A DNA stretch of 64,000 bases, from contig OY744521.1 of the NCBI GenBank assembly GCA_963556195.1, forward strand, positions 134,716,527 to 134,780,526, given 5' to 3'. Positions 24,195 to 35,385 of the stretch are shown here, one piece after another. Every line of letters begins with the position of its first letter. The stretch's first letter is position 1. The notes beneath the pieces are model-generated. The model was not told where the DNA came from. It saw only the letters and a list, made by a program, of their open reading frames with translations, and ran no database searches. The translations under genes and the position numbers were made by a program. The stretch comes from Sepiola atlantica. Its lineage: Eukaryota > Mollusca > Cephalopoda > Sepiida > Sepiolidae.

Positions 24195-24502
24195 AGGGCG
24201 TTTGTAATGTTGAACGAAAATAACGGACCGTCTACTTAGAATATATGTAGTCGCAGAATGACATCTTCCCAGGCATTACATTCTTCATTTCGGAAGACTG
24301 ATGAGTTACCGCCTTCGCTTGAGATGCTCTAATTACCGAGTGTTATGTGGAACGTGACAACGACGCAACCCTTAGTATATGTTCAGTGGTAGGATGCCCT
24401 CCTTCCAGGGATTACATTCTTGTTTCGAAGGACATATGAGTTTATTGTAAGTCGCATGAGGCGCCGTCATTCCCGAGCGAGTGTTAACGGGGCTATACGT
24501 GT
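24195..24502. repeat. Two-unit tandem repeat, about 133-bp monomer
   Basis: Unit 1 (about 24250-24380) and unit 2 (about 24385-24502) share the order CAGAATGACATCTTCCCAGG / GGTAGGATGCCCTCCTTCCA, ATTACATTCTT in both, TTTCGGAAGACTGATGAGTT / TTTCGAAGGACATATGAGTT, GTCGC or CGC words, and CCGAGTGTTA / CGAGTGTTAACG. The left flank (24205-24240) has the remains of an earlier unit end. The units are diverged, so this is an old tandem duplication or a remnant of a complex satellite. It is GC-richer than its surroundings. Confidence 0.75.
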
Positions 24503-25640
24503 TTTTTGTCTATTCAATCTCGCATTCTGAAACAAGTGAATATCCCCACATTAAACAACGATCCTGTGTATTACTTTGATATCGAGTAAAGTCAAGTAAA
24601 TATAAACAGTGTAACCTCGATCTAATGTCCTTTGGTAAAATAAAAACATTAATTAAGTTAGTTATAGCAAGTTGAAAAGAGTAATGGTGAGTAAAATGCA
24701 GCCATTTTTCTTTAAAAATGTGTCGTTTTTTTTTAGATACACCATGACCGACAATGATATTCTGCAAGACACTAACGGACATAACTCTAAATTCATAATA
24801 TACCACAAAGGGAGATAGCACATGACCTCCATTCTTATAAAAAATAATTATTTATCCCTCTTGCTGTCTTATTGAGTATTATTGTCGGGCATATTGGATA
24901 TTTTTTCAAAATGCCTATATTTTATTCAATGGTCAGATTAAATTGTTCAGTTACTTTTTTGATTCTCCTGTTTTTCTGTATTCATTTTATGTTGCTTGTT
25001 CATAAAAATTGACACATTGCTGTATTAAATTCTAATTTTCAAGTAACTTTCAACTTTGATAAACTATCGAGATGTGTTTGTATCGTGTATTTATCATTTA
25101 TTTTTTTTACAGGGTGTGGTTTCATTTTTAACTTTTTCTCTGTAATAAAAGTGTTTCTAAAACGTATAAAAATGAAACAAACTTAGTACGCACTAATATC
25201 AGGATATATGATCTCGAGATTGAAATAGAGTAATATACTACTAACTATATAATTTTTAGTGTAATTACTTTTATATTGGCGATCGAGAATATAAATAGTT
25301 GACTATTTTCCTCATATCTCTGCACGCATTTAAGATTTTATGTAAGCAAATATATGCATCCTCGGGGCGAAAATATAATAATTTATGAATACTTACATAA
25401 AGATTAGACTTTGTTTTTACTTTGTTTTTAATAACTTTCTCGTAAATATCTTCAGTGTTTATACGTATAAAAAAATACAAAGCTCTTTTTGGAAGAGGCT
25501 TCCACAAATAGAAAAAATAAGTTCTGCAACAAAAAAAATAACCCCGCCTGTTACGCGAAGTGTGCGTACACGTCCTTGACCTAGTTTTGTGCGTTTGTCT
25601 AAACATGCGTCGGGTAAGGATATGTTTTCGACTGTACTGT
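24503..25640. other. Unassigned AT-rich DNA
   Basis: Nothing supportable. The region leads into the large pyrimidine satellite that starts at about 25651. Confidence 0.45.
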
Positions 25641-25644
25641 CTGT

Positions 25645-27198
25645 GTGTGTGTGTCTCTCTCTCTCACTCACTCTCTCACTCACTCACTCACTCTCTCTCT
25701 CTCACTCTCTTTCTCACTCTCTCTCTCTCACTCTCTCTCTCACTCTCACTCTCTCTCTCTCTCACTCTCTAACTCTCTCACTCTCTAACTCTCTCACTCT
25801 CTCACTCTCTCTCTCACTCTCTCACTCTCTCACTCTCTCACTCTCTCACTCTCTCTCTCACTCTGTCACTCTCTCTCTCACTCTCTCTCTCACTCTCTCT
25901 CTCACTCTCTCTCTCTCACTCTCTCTCTCTCACTCTCTCTCTCTCTCTCTCTAGCACTCTCTCTCTCTCTAGCACTCTCTCTCTCTCTAGCACTCTCTCA
26001 CTCTCTCTAGCACTCTCTCACTCTCTCTAGCACTCTCTCTAGCACTCTCTCACTCTCTCTAGCACTCTCTCACTCTCTCTAGCACTCTCTCACTCTCTCT
26101 AGCACTCTCTCTCTAGCACTCTCTCTCTAGCACTCTCTCTCTAGCACTCTCTCTCTAGCACTCTCTCTCTAGCACTCTCTCTCTAGCACTCTCTCTCTAG
26201 CACTCTCTCTCTAGCACTCTCTCTCTAGCACTCTCTCTCTAGCACTCTCTCTCTCTAGCACTCTCTCTCTCTAGCACTCTCTCTCTCTAGCACTCTCTCT
26301 CTCTAGCACTCTCTCTCTCTAGCACTCTCTCTCTCTAGCACGCTCTCTCTCTAGCACTCTCTCTCTCTAGCACTCTCTCTCTCTCTCTCTAGCACTCTCT
26401 CTCTCTCTCTCTAGCACTCTCTCTCTCTCTCTCTAGCACTCTCTCTCTCTCTCTCTAGCACTCTCTCTCTCTCTCTCTAGCACTCTCTCTCTCTCTCTAG
26501 CACTCTCTCTCTCTCTAGCACTCTCTCTCTCTCTAGCACTCTCTCTCTCTAGCACTCTCTCTCTCTCTCTAGCACTCTCTCTCTCTCTAGCACTCTCTCT
26601 CTCTCTAGCACTCTCTCTCTCTCTCTAGCACTCTCTCTCTCTCTAGCACTCTCTCTCTCTCTCTAGCACTCTCTCTCTCTCTAGCACTCTCTCTCTCTCT
26701 AGCACTCTCTCTCTCTAGCACTCTCTCTCTCTCTCTAGCACTCTCTCTCTCTCTAGCACTCTCTCTCTCTCTAGCACTCTCTCTCTCTCTCTAGCACTCT
26801 CTCTCTCTCTAGCACTCTCTCTCTCTCTCTAGCACTCTCTCTCTCTCTCTAGCACTCTCTCTCTCTCTAGCACTCTCTCTCTCTCTCTAGCACTCTCTCT
26901 CTCTCTCTAGCACTCTCTCTCTCTCTCTAGCACTCTCTCTCTCTCTCTAGCACTCTCTCTCCCTCTCTCTAGCACTCTCTCTCTCTCTCTAGCACTCTCT
27001 CTCTCTCTAGCACTCTCTCTCTCTCTCTAGCTCTCTCTCTCTCTCTCTAGCACTCTCTCTCTCTCTCTAGCACTCTCTCTCTCTCTCTAGCACTCTCTCT
27101 CTCTCTCTCTAGCACTCTCTCTCTTTCTCTCTAGCACTCTCTCTCTCTCTCTCTTGCACTCTCTCTCTCTCTCTAGCACTCTCTCTCTCTCTCTCTAG

Positions 27199-27231
<33 letters not shown>

Positions 27232-30052
27232 GCACTCTCTCTCTCTCTCTAGCACTCTCTCTCTCTCGCACTCTCTCTCTCTCTCTAGCACTCTCTCTCT
27301 CTCTCTCTAGCACTCTCTCTCTCTCTAGCACTCTCTCTCTCTCTAGCACTCTCTCTCTCTCTCTAGCACTCTCTCTCTCTCTCTCTCTAGCACTCTCTCT
27401 CTCTCTCTCTAGCACTCTCTCTCTCTCTAGCACTCTCTCTCTCTCTAGCACTCTCTCTCTCTCTCTAGCACTCTCTCTCTCTCTCTAGCACTCTCTCTCT
27501 CTCTCTAGCACTCTCTCTCTCTCTCTAGCACTCTCTCTCTCTCTCTAGCACTCTCTCTCTCTCTCTCTAGCACTCTCTCTCTTTCTCTCTAGCACTCTCT
27601 CTCTCTCTCTCTTGCACTCTCTCTCTCTCTCTAGCACTCTCTCTCTCTCTCTCTAGCACTCTCTCTCTCTCTCTCTCTCTCTCTCTAGCACTCTCTCTCT
27701 CTCTCTAGCACTCTCTCTCCCTCTCTCGCACTCTCTCTCTCTCTCTAGCACTCTCTCTCTCTCTCTCTAGCACTCTCTCTCTCTCTAGCACTCTCTCTCT
27801 CTCTAGCACTCTCTCTCTCTCTCTAGCACTCTCTCTCTCTCTCTCTCTAGCACTCTCTCTCTCTCTCTCTAGCACTCTCTCTCTCTCTAGCACTCTCTCT
27901 CTCTCTAGCACTCTCTCTCTCTCTCTAGCACTCTCTCTCTCTCTCTAGCACTCTCTCTCTCTCTAGCACTCTCTCTCTCTCTAGCACTCTCTCTCTCTGC
28001 CACTCTCTCTCTCTCTCTCTCTCTCTGCCACTCTCTCTCTCTCTCTCTCTGCCACTCTCTCTCTCTCTCTCTGCCACTCTCTCTCTCTCTCTTTCTGCCA
28101 CTCTCTCTCTCTCTCTCTCTGCCACTCTCTCTCTATCTCTCTATCTCTCTCTCTCTCTGCCACTCTGTGTGTGTGTCTCTCTCTATCTTTATCTCTATCT
28201 AGATCTCTCTCTCCTATCTCTATCTAGATCTCTCTCTCCCTATCTCTATCTAGATCTCTCTCTCCCTATCTCTATCTAGATCTCTCTCTCCCTATCTCTA
28301 TCTAGATCTCTCTCTCCCTATCTCTATCTAGATCTCTCTCTCCCTATCTCTATCTAGATCTCTCTCTCCCTATCTCTATCTAGATCTCTCTCTCCCTATC
28401 TCTATCTAGATCTCTCTCTCTCTATCTCTATCTAGATCTCTCTCTCTCTCTATCTCTATCTAGATCTCTCTCTCTCTATCTCTATCCAGATCTCTCTCTC
28501 TCTTTCTCTATCTAGATCTTTATCTAGATCTCTCTCTCTCTCTCTATCTAGATCTGTATCTAGATATCTCTCTCTCTCTCTATCTAGATCTCTATCTAGA
28601 TCTCTATCTAGATCTCTCTCTTTATCTATCTAGATCTCTATCTAGATCTCTCTCTCTATAGCTCTCTCTCTATATAGCTCTCTCTCTATATAGCTCTCTC
28701 TCTATATAGCTCTCTCTCTATATAGCTCTCTCTCTATAGCGCTCTCTCTCTCTAGCTCTCTCTCTATAGCTCTCTCTCTATAGCTCTCTCTCTTTGTAGC
28801 TCTCTCTCTCTATAGCTCTCTCTCTCTATAGCTCTCTCTCTCTATAGCTCTCTCTCTATATAGCTCTCTCTCTATATAGCTCTCTCTCTATATAGCTCTC
28901 TCTCTCTATAGCTCTCTCTCTCTATAGCTCTCTCTCTCTATAGCTCTCTCTCTCTATAGCTCTCTCTCTATAGCTCTCTCTCTCTATAGCTCTCTCTCTC
29001 TATAGCTCTCTCTCTATAGCTCTCTCTCTATAGCTCTCTCTCTCTCTATAGCTCTCTCTCTCTATAGCTCTCTCTCTCTATAGCTCTCTCTCTCTATAGC
29101 TCTCTCTCTCTATAGCTCTCTCTCTATATAGCTCTCTCTCTCTCTATAGCTCTCTCTCTCTCTATAGCTCTCTCTCTCTATAGCTCTCTCTCTCTATAGC
29201 TCTCTCTCTCTATAGCTCTCTCTCTCTATAGCTCTCTCTCTCTATAGCTCTCTCTCTCTAGCTCTCTCTAGCCCTCTCTCTCTATAGCTCTCTCTCTCTA
29301 TAGCTCTCTCTCTCTATAGCTCTCTCTCTCTATAGCTCTCTCTCTCTATAGCTCTCTCTCTCTATAGCTCTCTCTCTCTATAGCTCTCTCTCTCTATAGC
29401 TCTCTCTCTCTCTATAGCTCTCTATATATAGCTCTCTCTCTCTATATAGCTCCCTGTCTATAGCTCTCTCTATATATAGCTCTCTCTATATATAGCTCTC
29501 TCTATATAGCTCTCTCTCTCTATATATATAGCTCTCTCTCTATAGCTCTCTATCTATATAGCTCTCTCTCTCTCTATAGCTCTCTCTCTCTCTCTCTATA
29601 GCTCTCTCTCTCTCTCTCTATAGCTCTCTCTCTCTCTCTCTATAGCTCTCTCTCTCTCTCTCTATAGCTCTCTCTCTCTCTATAGCTCTCTCTCTCTCTC
29701 TATAGCTCTCTCTCTCTCTATAGCTCTCTTTCTCTCTCTATAGCTCTCTCTCTCTCTATAGCTCTCTCTCTCTATAGCTCTCTCTCTATATATATATAGC
29801 TCTCTCTCTCTATATATATAGCTCTCTCTCTATATATATAGCTCTCTCTCTATATATATAGCTCTCTCTCTATATATATAGCTCACTCTCTCTAGCTCTC
29901 TCTCTCTCTCTAGCTCTCTCTCTCTCTCTAGCTCTCTCTCTCTCTCTCTAGCTCTCTCTCTCTAGCTCTCTCTCTCTAGCTCTCTCTAGCTCTCTCTCTC
30001 TCGCTCTCTCTCTCTCTCTAGCTCTCTCTCTCTCTAGCTCTCTCTAGTTTTT
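25645..30052. repeat. 4.4-kb pyrimidine-strand satellite, (CT)n with spaced AG words
   Basis: A continuous array based on CT dinucleotides is punctuated by short AG-containing words, and it changes type in blocks. In order: (CTCACT)-type units (about 25660-25945), CTAGCACT every 14-24 bp (about 25950-27995), CTGCCACT units (about 28000-28160), ATCTAGATCTCTCTCTCCCT-type units of about 30 bp (about 28190-28640), TATAGCTCTCTCTC units (about 28655-29885), and TAGCTCTCTCTC units (about 29890-30045). It closes with a T run at 30049-30060. The + strand is almost purine-free apart from the punctuating words. Long open frames across it (S/L/T-rich on +, R/E-rich on -) are repeat translations. Confidence 0.98.
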
Positions 30053-30060
30053 TTTTTTTT

Positions 30061-30640
30061 AGCACACCCTGTCTCTGGCTATTTTTTTTCGCACACAAAC
30101 TGATCTAAAAGTGAGTTAATGTAGATAGGTCAACAGAATAAGATATATATTCTATTTCTTTGAGGCTAACAAAAAAAATCGGAGCCCTTTCCTGCCAGTA
30201 TTTTATAGCCTCTATTAACAGGTTCTCCAACCAAGAACTCCACCTGTGTCTAATTCTCCTCAGATCAGCCTGGCTGATACCGATTTTGAGGAGGTCTACT
30301 TTTCAAGTGACTCCGCCTTACCCGGGCCCCTTCATTTCGAAGAAAAGGTTTTTTTAATGATTCTTCCTCTCAAGGCAAGATAAATATCAAGTGTAATATT
30401 AGAAAGAACCTTGACTGATAAAGGTTTCTTCTTCTCCTCCAGAGGAGCTGTCACACAAGATGAATAGCTGATTCAAAAAAGATGTCCCATTGGAACTAAT
30501 CATCTTTATTGGCATTCATTTTACACAAACTCATATCCAGCTATTTTTTATGCTCTCTTACAGCGATTCTTCACAAAAAAAAATCGTTTTTCTTTTTTTT
30601 TTTCTTTTTTCATTTAATATACGTATTCTAATGTTTTGGG
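30061..30640. other. Unassigned DNA after the satellite
   Basis: A short GC-richer stretch at 30170-30340 has an open frame (30160-30357) with no domain I recognise. Nothing else is supportable. Confidence 0.4.
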
Positions 30641-30644
30641 ATTT

Positions 30645-31060
30645 TTTAGATGAGGATTCATAATTTATATGATTTGGATTATTTGGACTACTATTTTCAT
30701 ATTGAATGTTATTCACATATCGCTTCAGTCAATGTAAGCCCCGACCTTCTTCAGGTGAATATTTGCTAACTCTGAATACTAAATGTAAGCTATACAGAAT
30801 TTTGAAGTGAACCCTTTATTTAGTTCACGGGGTTTAATTGTTCTCGTTCAGTCAGCCATCATGGAGTAAACATTACTGAAGACATTTACTCGGTCATGGT
30901 TGACGGAAGGAGAATAATCTATCCCCGTTGACTAAATGCAAGATTCAGTTCGAATGTCCTTACAGATTCCTAAGTTCGACAAGACGCACCTGAAGAAAGT
31001 CGGATGCTACATCGGCCGAAAGGTTCTGAGAATCATATCCAATATGAGAATACAAATGTT
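30645..31060. repeat. Long palindrome of repeat family A (copy A2)
   Basis: The left arm (about 30705-30873) and right arm (about 30890-31055) are reverse complements with scattered mismatches: CATATTGAATGTTATTC against the complement of GAATCATATCCAATATG, CTTCTTCAGGTG against CACCTGAAGAAAG, and GAGTAAA against TTTACTC around a loop of about 14 bp at 30874-30888. Each arm matches the single arm at 7.74-7.96 kb. The right arm contains CTGAAGA (30990-30996), a GATG-CTA-CATC hairpin and GAAA (31018-31021). The element is non-coding and of the fold-back type. Confidence 0.85.
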
Positions 31061-31544
31061 TAGCGTGAAAACCTCTTTTCTGGGTATTTCGGTAACAAGC
31101 AAGTAATTTTATTTTGATTTTGATTTTAATTGTTACTTGTTTATTAGATGATAGCATTTCCGGTTTACATCCATGTTTGTGACTATTCAACGGCCGCGGG
31201 AAAAGGCGATTATCATTTTGACGTATTTTGCAGGGGTTCTTTAATTCCGGAACTTAAAAATAAATTATTTGAAAATTATTTGGATTTTAATAAATTACGG
31301 AATTTTAGAAAAAATAATTAAATTTTAACAATTTGTGTAAATGACCCCGAAGCAGTCGAACATCAAAATGGTGGGCATAGCAAGTATGGAATAGCTTAAC
31401 AGAAATGCTATTATGTGTTTAGTAAAACTTCAAATAAACTAAGCACTATGTTGATAACTTATGTCTAAATCATGTTGTTCCTGTCGGGTAACCGAATTTA
31501 AGCGATGTTTAGCCGGACAAGTATTCGAATGAGTGGCAATTTGG
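31061..31544. other. Unassigned AT-rich DNA
   Basis: No gene or shared repeat was recognised between the palindrome and the SINE that follows. Confidence 0.4.
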
Positions 31545-31860
31545 GAATAGTTTTATTTACTTCCCTCCACCGTATTAGGTTTGACACAAGGTCGAAGGTA
31601 GGGATCGAAAAGCAAGCGCACAAAAGCAAGTTTAGTTTTTTTCTACAAAAAGGTCTAAGCAGCTTCGTTCGCATTCCCCGTTATAGGCGCCTCAGGCGAT
31701 TAGCAATAAACTAACACCTTCTCACAAAGGTAAAGCTCAGAATGGTGGACTTCCTAGGACATCACAGAACCATACATCAGCCCGATAAAAACAGAGCCAA
31801 CAGCTTCAAAATGACCCAGACTATGTCGGACTGATTGTCAATGACGTATCTTCGACTGGT
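31545..31860 (-). mobile_element. SINE body, copy 1 (same family as the U2-headed SINE)
   Basis: Shared words with the copies at 39.6 and 60.7 kb, in the same order and orientation: TTTTATTTACT near the left edge, CATTCCCCGTTATAGGCGCC, TCAGGCGATTAGCAATAAAC, CTTCCTAGGACATCACAG and CAGCCCGATAAAAACAGAG. In this copy and in the 60.7-kb copy, the sequence beyond CAGCCCGATA differs from that of the U2-headed copy, and no U2-like bases are visible. Either the head has decayed or the family has two head types. It encodes no protein. Confidence 0.75.
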
Positions 31861-32533
31861 ATGAAGGCTTTGCAGAATTTAGAATAGTTTATGCTGTATG
31901 CAAAACCTTTCAACCAGGTGTATAAAGGGTTCTAATTATTAGCCTCCTCTCATTAGAATCGTTCCGGCCATCTCTTCTGTTTAAACCTATAAGACGGGGA
32001 ATAAGCACTTGGCGTAATAAAAGCATTTCCGGTTGAGAAAAGGGTGAAAGCTACTTACTAGTTTGTTATCGAATACACCATCTAAAATAGTTTGACTGCG
32101 ATAACGAGGCTAAGCATTGGACTAATTTCTCATAGAAATGAGACGCTGTTTCATGGTAGGACCAGTGTAAAACGTCACTTTTTACTTTTCTATCACAATG
32201 AATTATTTACATCACCTGTTTTTTAGATATTGTTTAGTGAAATGTATTTTTTGGTCTGATTGAACATAAAAAGAAAATATACTGTCATGTTCAGGGATTG
32301 AACTCACAGTATTCAGATAATGAAACATTTACGTTTAATTTACCTACTTCATTATTTACCTTCCTCGAATCACTTCTAGTCGAATTTGCCGAATTTGCCC
32401 TTCATTGTTACTAGTTGGTCGAATGGTAAATGCATACAAACACACAGGCATTTCTTCATTAAGATTGATGTACGTATAAAAATAAAACAATGCGATTCGA
32501 CATAAATAATGCCAACAAACTATCGAAAAGCTG

Positions 32534-32572
<39 letters not shown>

Positions 32573-33080
32573 CTCAAGATATATATATTAAATTCTCAAA
32601 ATCGTTGTTCAAATGTAATTTCCGTAACGGTGCTGAATAAAGACATGATTTTGCACATATAAAGGATGCACTATATTTTCCGATAGTTGCATAAGTGTTT
32701 TAATACATCTTTGAAAGGTTTCATAAATGAAATGTATAATACCGTTTATGAAAATATTAATTTTTGAGGAATGGATAAACCATTAAGCTGCAGTAAACTC
32801 TTCAAACAGGACAAATCTATTATGTATTTATGTGTGTGTATAATGTATTACCCTTGACAAGAATATAGACTCCACACTCATATAAAACGTTTATGCTGTT
32901 GTATGTTTAAAAGAAAAGTAGACACTGACAAGTAAAGTGCAACATCTGTCAACCTTATTAGATGTATAGAGAAGGTTCAATTATGTCACCAAATTTTTAA
33001 GATGAGACGTTTTATTATCTCTGAAATTTTTATTTGCAATATGTCTTGTTCGAAAATTAAATATTAATATGAAAAACCTA
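31861..33080. other. AT-rich DNA with one (TA)n tract
   Basis: A (TA)n tract lies at 32536-32570. Nothing else is supported. Confidence 0.45.
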
Positions 33081-33148
33081 TTTTTCTTTTATTTGCAGGT
33101 AAGTCTTACCAACAATTGTTTGTGGCTTCTCACAAAGTTTATGTAAGT
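33081..33148 (+). promoter_or_regulatory. Candidate recursive splice site with a 44-nt RS-exon
   Basis: A pyrimidine-rich tract (TTTTTCTTTTATTTGCAG, 33081-33098) ends in CAG and is followed at once by GTAAGT (33099-33104), so a 3' splice site abuts a consensus 5' splice site. A second GTAAGT is at 33143-33148, giving a possible 44-nt exon between them. A branch-point-like ATTAATATG is at 33063-33071. This layout is that of ratchet points described in long introns of flies and vertebrates. It would require a host gene transcribed on +. No flanking exons are visible in the window, so it rests on sequence pattern only. Confidence 0.4.
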
Positions 33149-33377
33149 AGTGTATTTATTTTTTACATTTACAATACATGAATAAAACTGATATTGTATT
33201 ATAGTGATGACTGGATTTTTAAATATTGGTAAATATATTAAAAACGTATTTTTTATTTAATTAAAAATATTAGTGTAAAATACTCCGTCATTTATTCATT
33301 GCTGTCGATGAGAAGACTCTTAATATTATACAGATTCTTTTCCATTTTGGAACCAAGTGCACTTTTATATCATACGC

Positions 33378-33436
<59 letters not shown>

Positions 33437-33965
33437 TAGGAGAATACCCGTTCCAGTACGGGTACAATTATTTTCCGGAATTGAACAGTTTTGCACCATT
33501 TTGTCTCCTAAAAAAGATTCAAATCAAGATATAATACTAGAATACTTATTCTAATTATAATCAAAATCTATTACATACTTTTTCATTCTAGAAAATGTCT
33601 AAAATTTAAGGGGTCTTAAGAAGCAACTGAAATTCGGGGAACCTTGCTTAATTTGTGTTAAATGACTATTAATCAAATTCAATGCAAATCTCAAATATTT
33701 TTTTTTACATATGGTAGGTTATTTTTATATTATGCCCCCCTTTAAAACACCGTTTAATATTCTACGAAGTAATTGAAATATTAATGTTAGAATTTCCCAA
33801 AAATTGGAGGTATCTGAATTTTCACGAAGGATTTCCACCCTCTTTTTGTATAAAACTAAATTTAAATATAGCCCATATCTGGACCTCTTACTAGTAGCTG
33901 TGTTAGAGAATTCATAATGATCGCTTAAATACTTTAGGAGTGAATCCTGTAGAAAAATATATATA
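33378..33965 (-). repeat. Repeat family R, copy R1, with (TA)n at its left edge
   Basis: The (TA)n tract (33378-33425) is followed by about 540 bp that aligns colinearly with 41.63-42.24 kb: GAAAATGTCTAAA, GAAATTCGGGGAACCTTGCT, ATCAAATTCAATGCAAATCT, GAGGTATCTGAATTTTCA, ATAAAACTAAAT, ATATAGCCCA and GAGTGAATCCTGTA. The same words occur reversed at 34.8-35.3 and 62.5-63.0 kb. No open frame is preserved in any copy. It is a non-coding dispersed element of unknown class, perhaps the 3' region of a LINE. The orientation assigned here is arbitrary. Confidence 0.85.
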
Positions 33966-34784
33966 CAGATATATGAAATGTATGATAAGAATAAAAATTG
34001 GAAAATTTAGACATTTTGTATTTTTCCATCGATGTGCATTTTCTTTGCACAAAAGATTTTTGTGTATTTTTATAGTTTTATATTTTCAAATCTGTGCTAA
34101 CAGTAATATGAATTGTACTAATTAATCTCAATGATATCCTCTGGTTATAAAAGATAGCATTTTAGAAGTTCCATGGGTTAAGGAAAGTAAAAGAAAAAAG
34201 TTGATATATTCCTTGTTTAAACTACTTGATGATTCAATGAATCGATATTACTATTTTTATTCACACCATTCATTTTATAATTGTCCTATCGTATATTGAG
34301 CATTGACTTTTCATGCTAAATATATTTTAAAGATAATATTTTATCTTTATCATCTATCCATTATATATATATATATATATATATAGTCTATGAATTATTT
34401 TTTGTTCTCCTGATTTGAAGATAAATCTCAGCTTTGATACCACTAGCAATATATATGTTCCATTTAAATATTTGACGCTTTTCACGTGACTGTCATCTGA
34501 TGAATTGATAAAACTATGAATTCGGAGTGTCTTGTTTTAATGTCATACACATCAGCAAAAAAACTATCAAGTGGATCGGAAATAGAAATTAACTAAAATC
34601 AGGTTTTAATCATCTTTTTTATCTTAACCTTTTTTGATAACGGTGAATAGTTCTGAGAAATGCAATAGAATCCAGCATTTGTAGGGGAAACCAAATAAAT
34701 TTCAGTGATGAATAACGGCTGTCAAGTTTAAAACATGATTCAATATCTTCATCACAATCTATCTCTGGCATCTATATTTTATAA
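33966..34784. other. AT-rich spacer between two inverted R copies
   Basis: It contains a short (TA)n at about 34362-34385. No gene was seen. Confidence 0.45.
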
Positions 34785-35340
34785 AGTAAGGTGTATATGT
34801 ATGTACAAGATTAACTCCCACGCTAATTATGAATTTTGAAACACAGCTGCTAGGCGTAATGGGTCGAAATGTAGGCTATAATTAGTTGAATTAGTTTTAT
34901 GCAAAAAGGGTAAAAGTGTGTGAAATCAATTTGTGAAATTTCATGTGACACACTCTTTGTAAAATGTTAAGTTTATTTATTAGCTGATGTTTAATACTTA
35001 TTCTCCAGATGTTTGTTTCTTTGGAGTAACATAAATTGTGTATAGGATACATAATATATTTTTTTAAATCCCATTTGAAAATTTTAATATTTCAGATTTG
35101 CATTGACTTTAGTCATTGGACACTAATTAAGCAATATTCCCTGAATTTCAATTTCTTTTAAAGCTTAAGCCTAAAATTTTAAACATTTACTAGAATACAA
35201 TTCATGTAATAGATTTTGATTAACCTTTGGATGTTCATTCTCAACATACGTTTTAGTAGCATTAAAGATTGATATTAGTCTTCATAAAGTGGTGCAAAAT
35301 TGTTCTGATCGTGGAATTAATTTTACCCGTCCGGTTCTTC

Positions 35341-35382
<42 letters not shown>
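34785..35382 (+). repeat. Repeat family R, copy R2, with (TA)n at its right edge
   Basis: It carries the reverse of the R1 words: GAATTTTGAAACACAGCTGC, TTTTATGCAAAAAGGGT, CAGATTTGCATTGACTTTAG, CAATATTCCCTGAATTTCAA, ATGTAATAGATTTTGAT and ATTTTACCCGTCCGG. It ends in (TA)n at 35344-35382. R1 and R2 thus form an inverted pair with their (TA)n ends pointing outwards and about 0.8 kb between them. Confidence 0.85.

Positions 35383-35385
<3 letters not shown>

Noticed and set aside
25589..28163. Long S/L/T-rich and R/E-rich open frames
   Set aside because: They are the reading of the (CT)n satellite in frames that avoid stops; an RS- or RE-domain protein is not supported.
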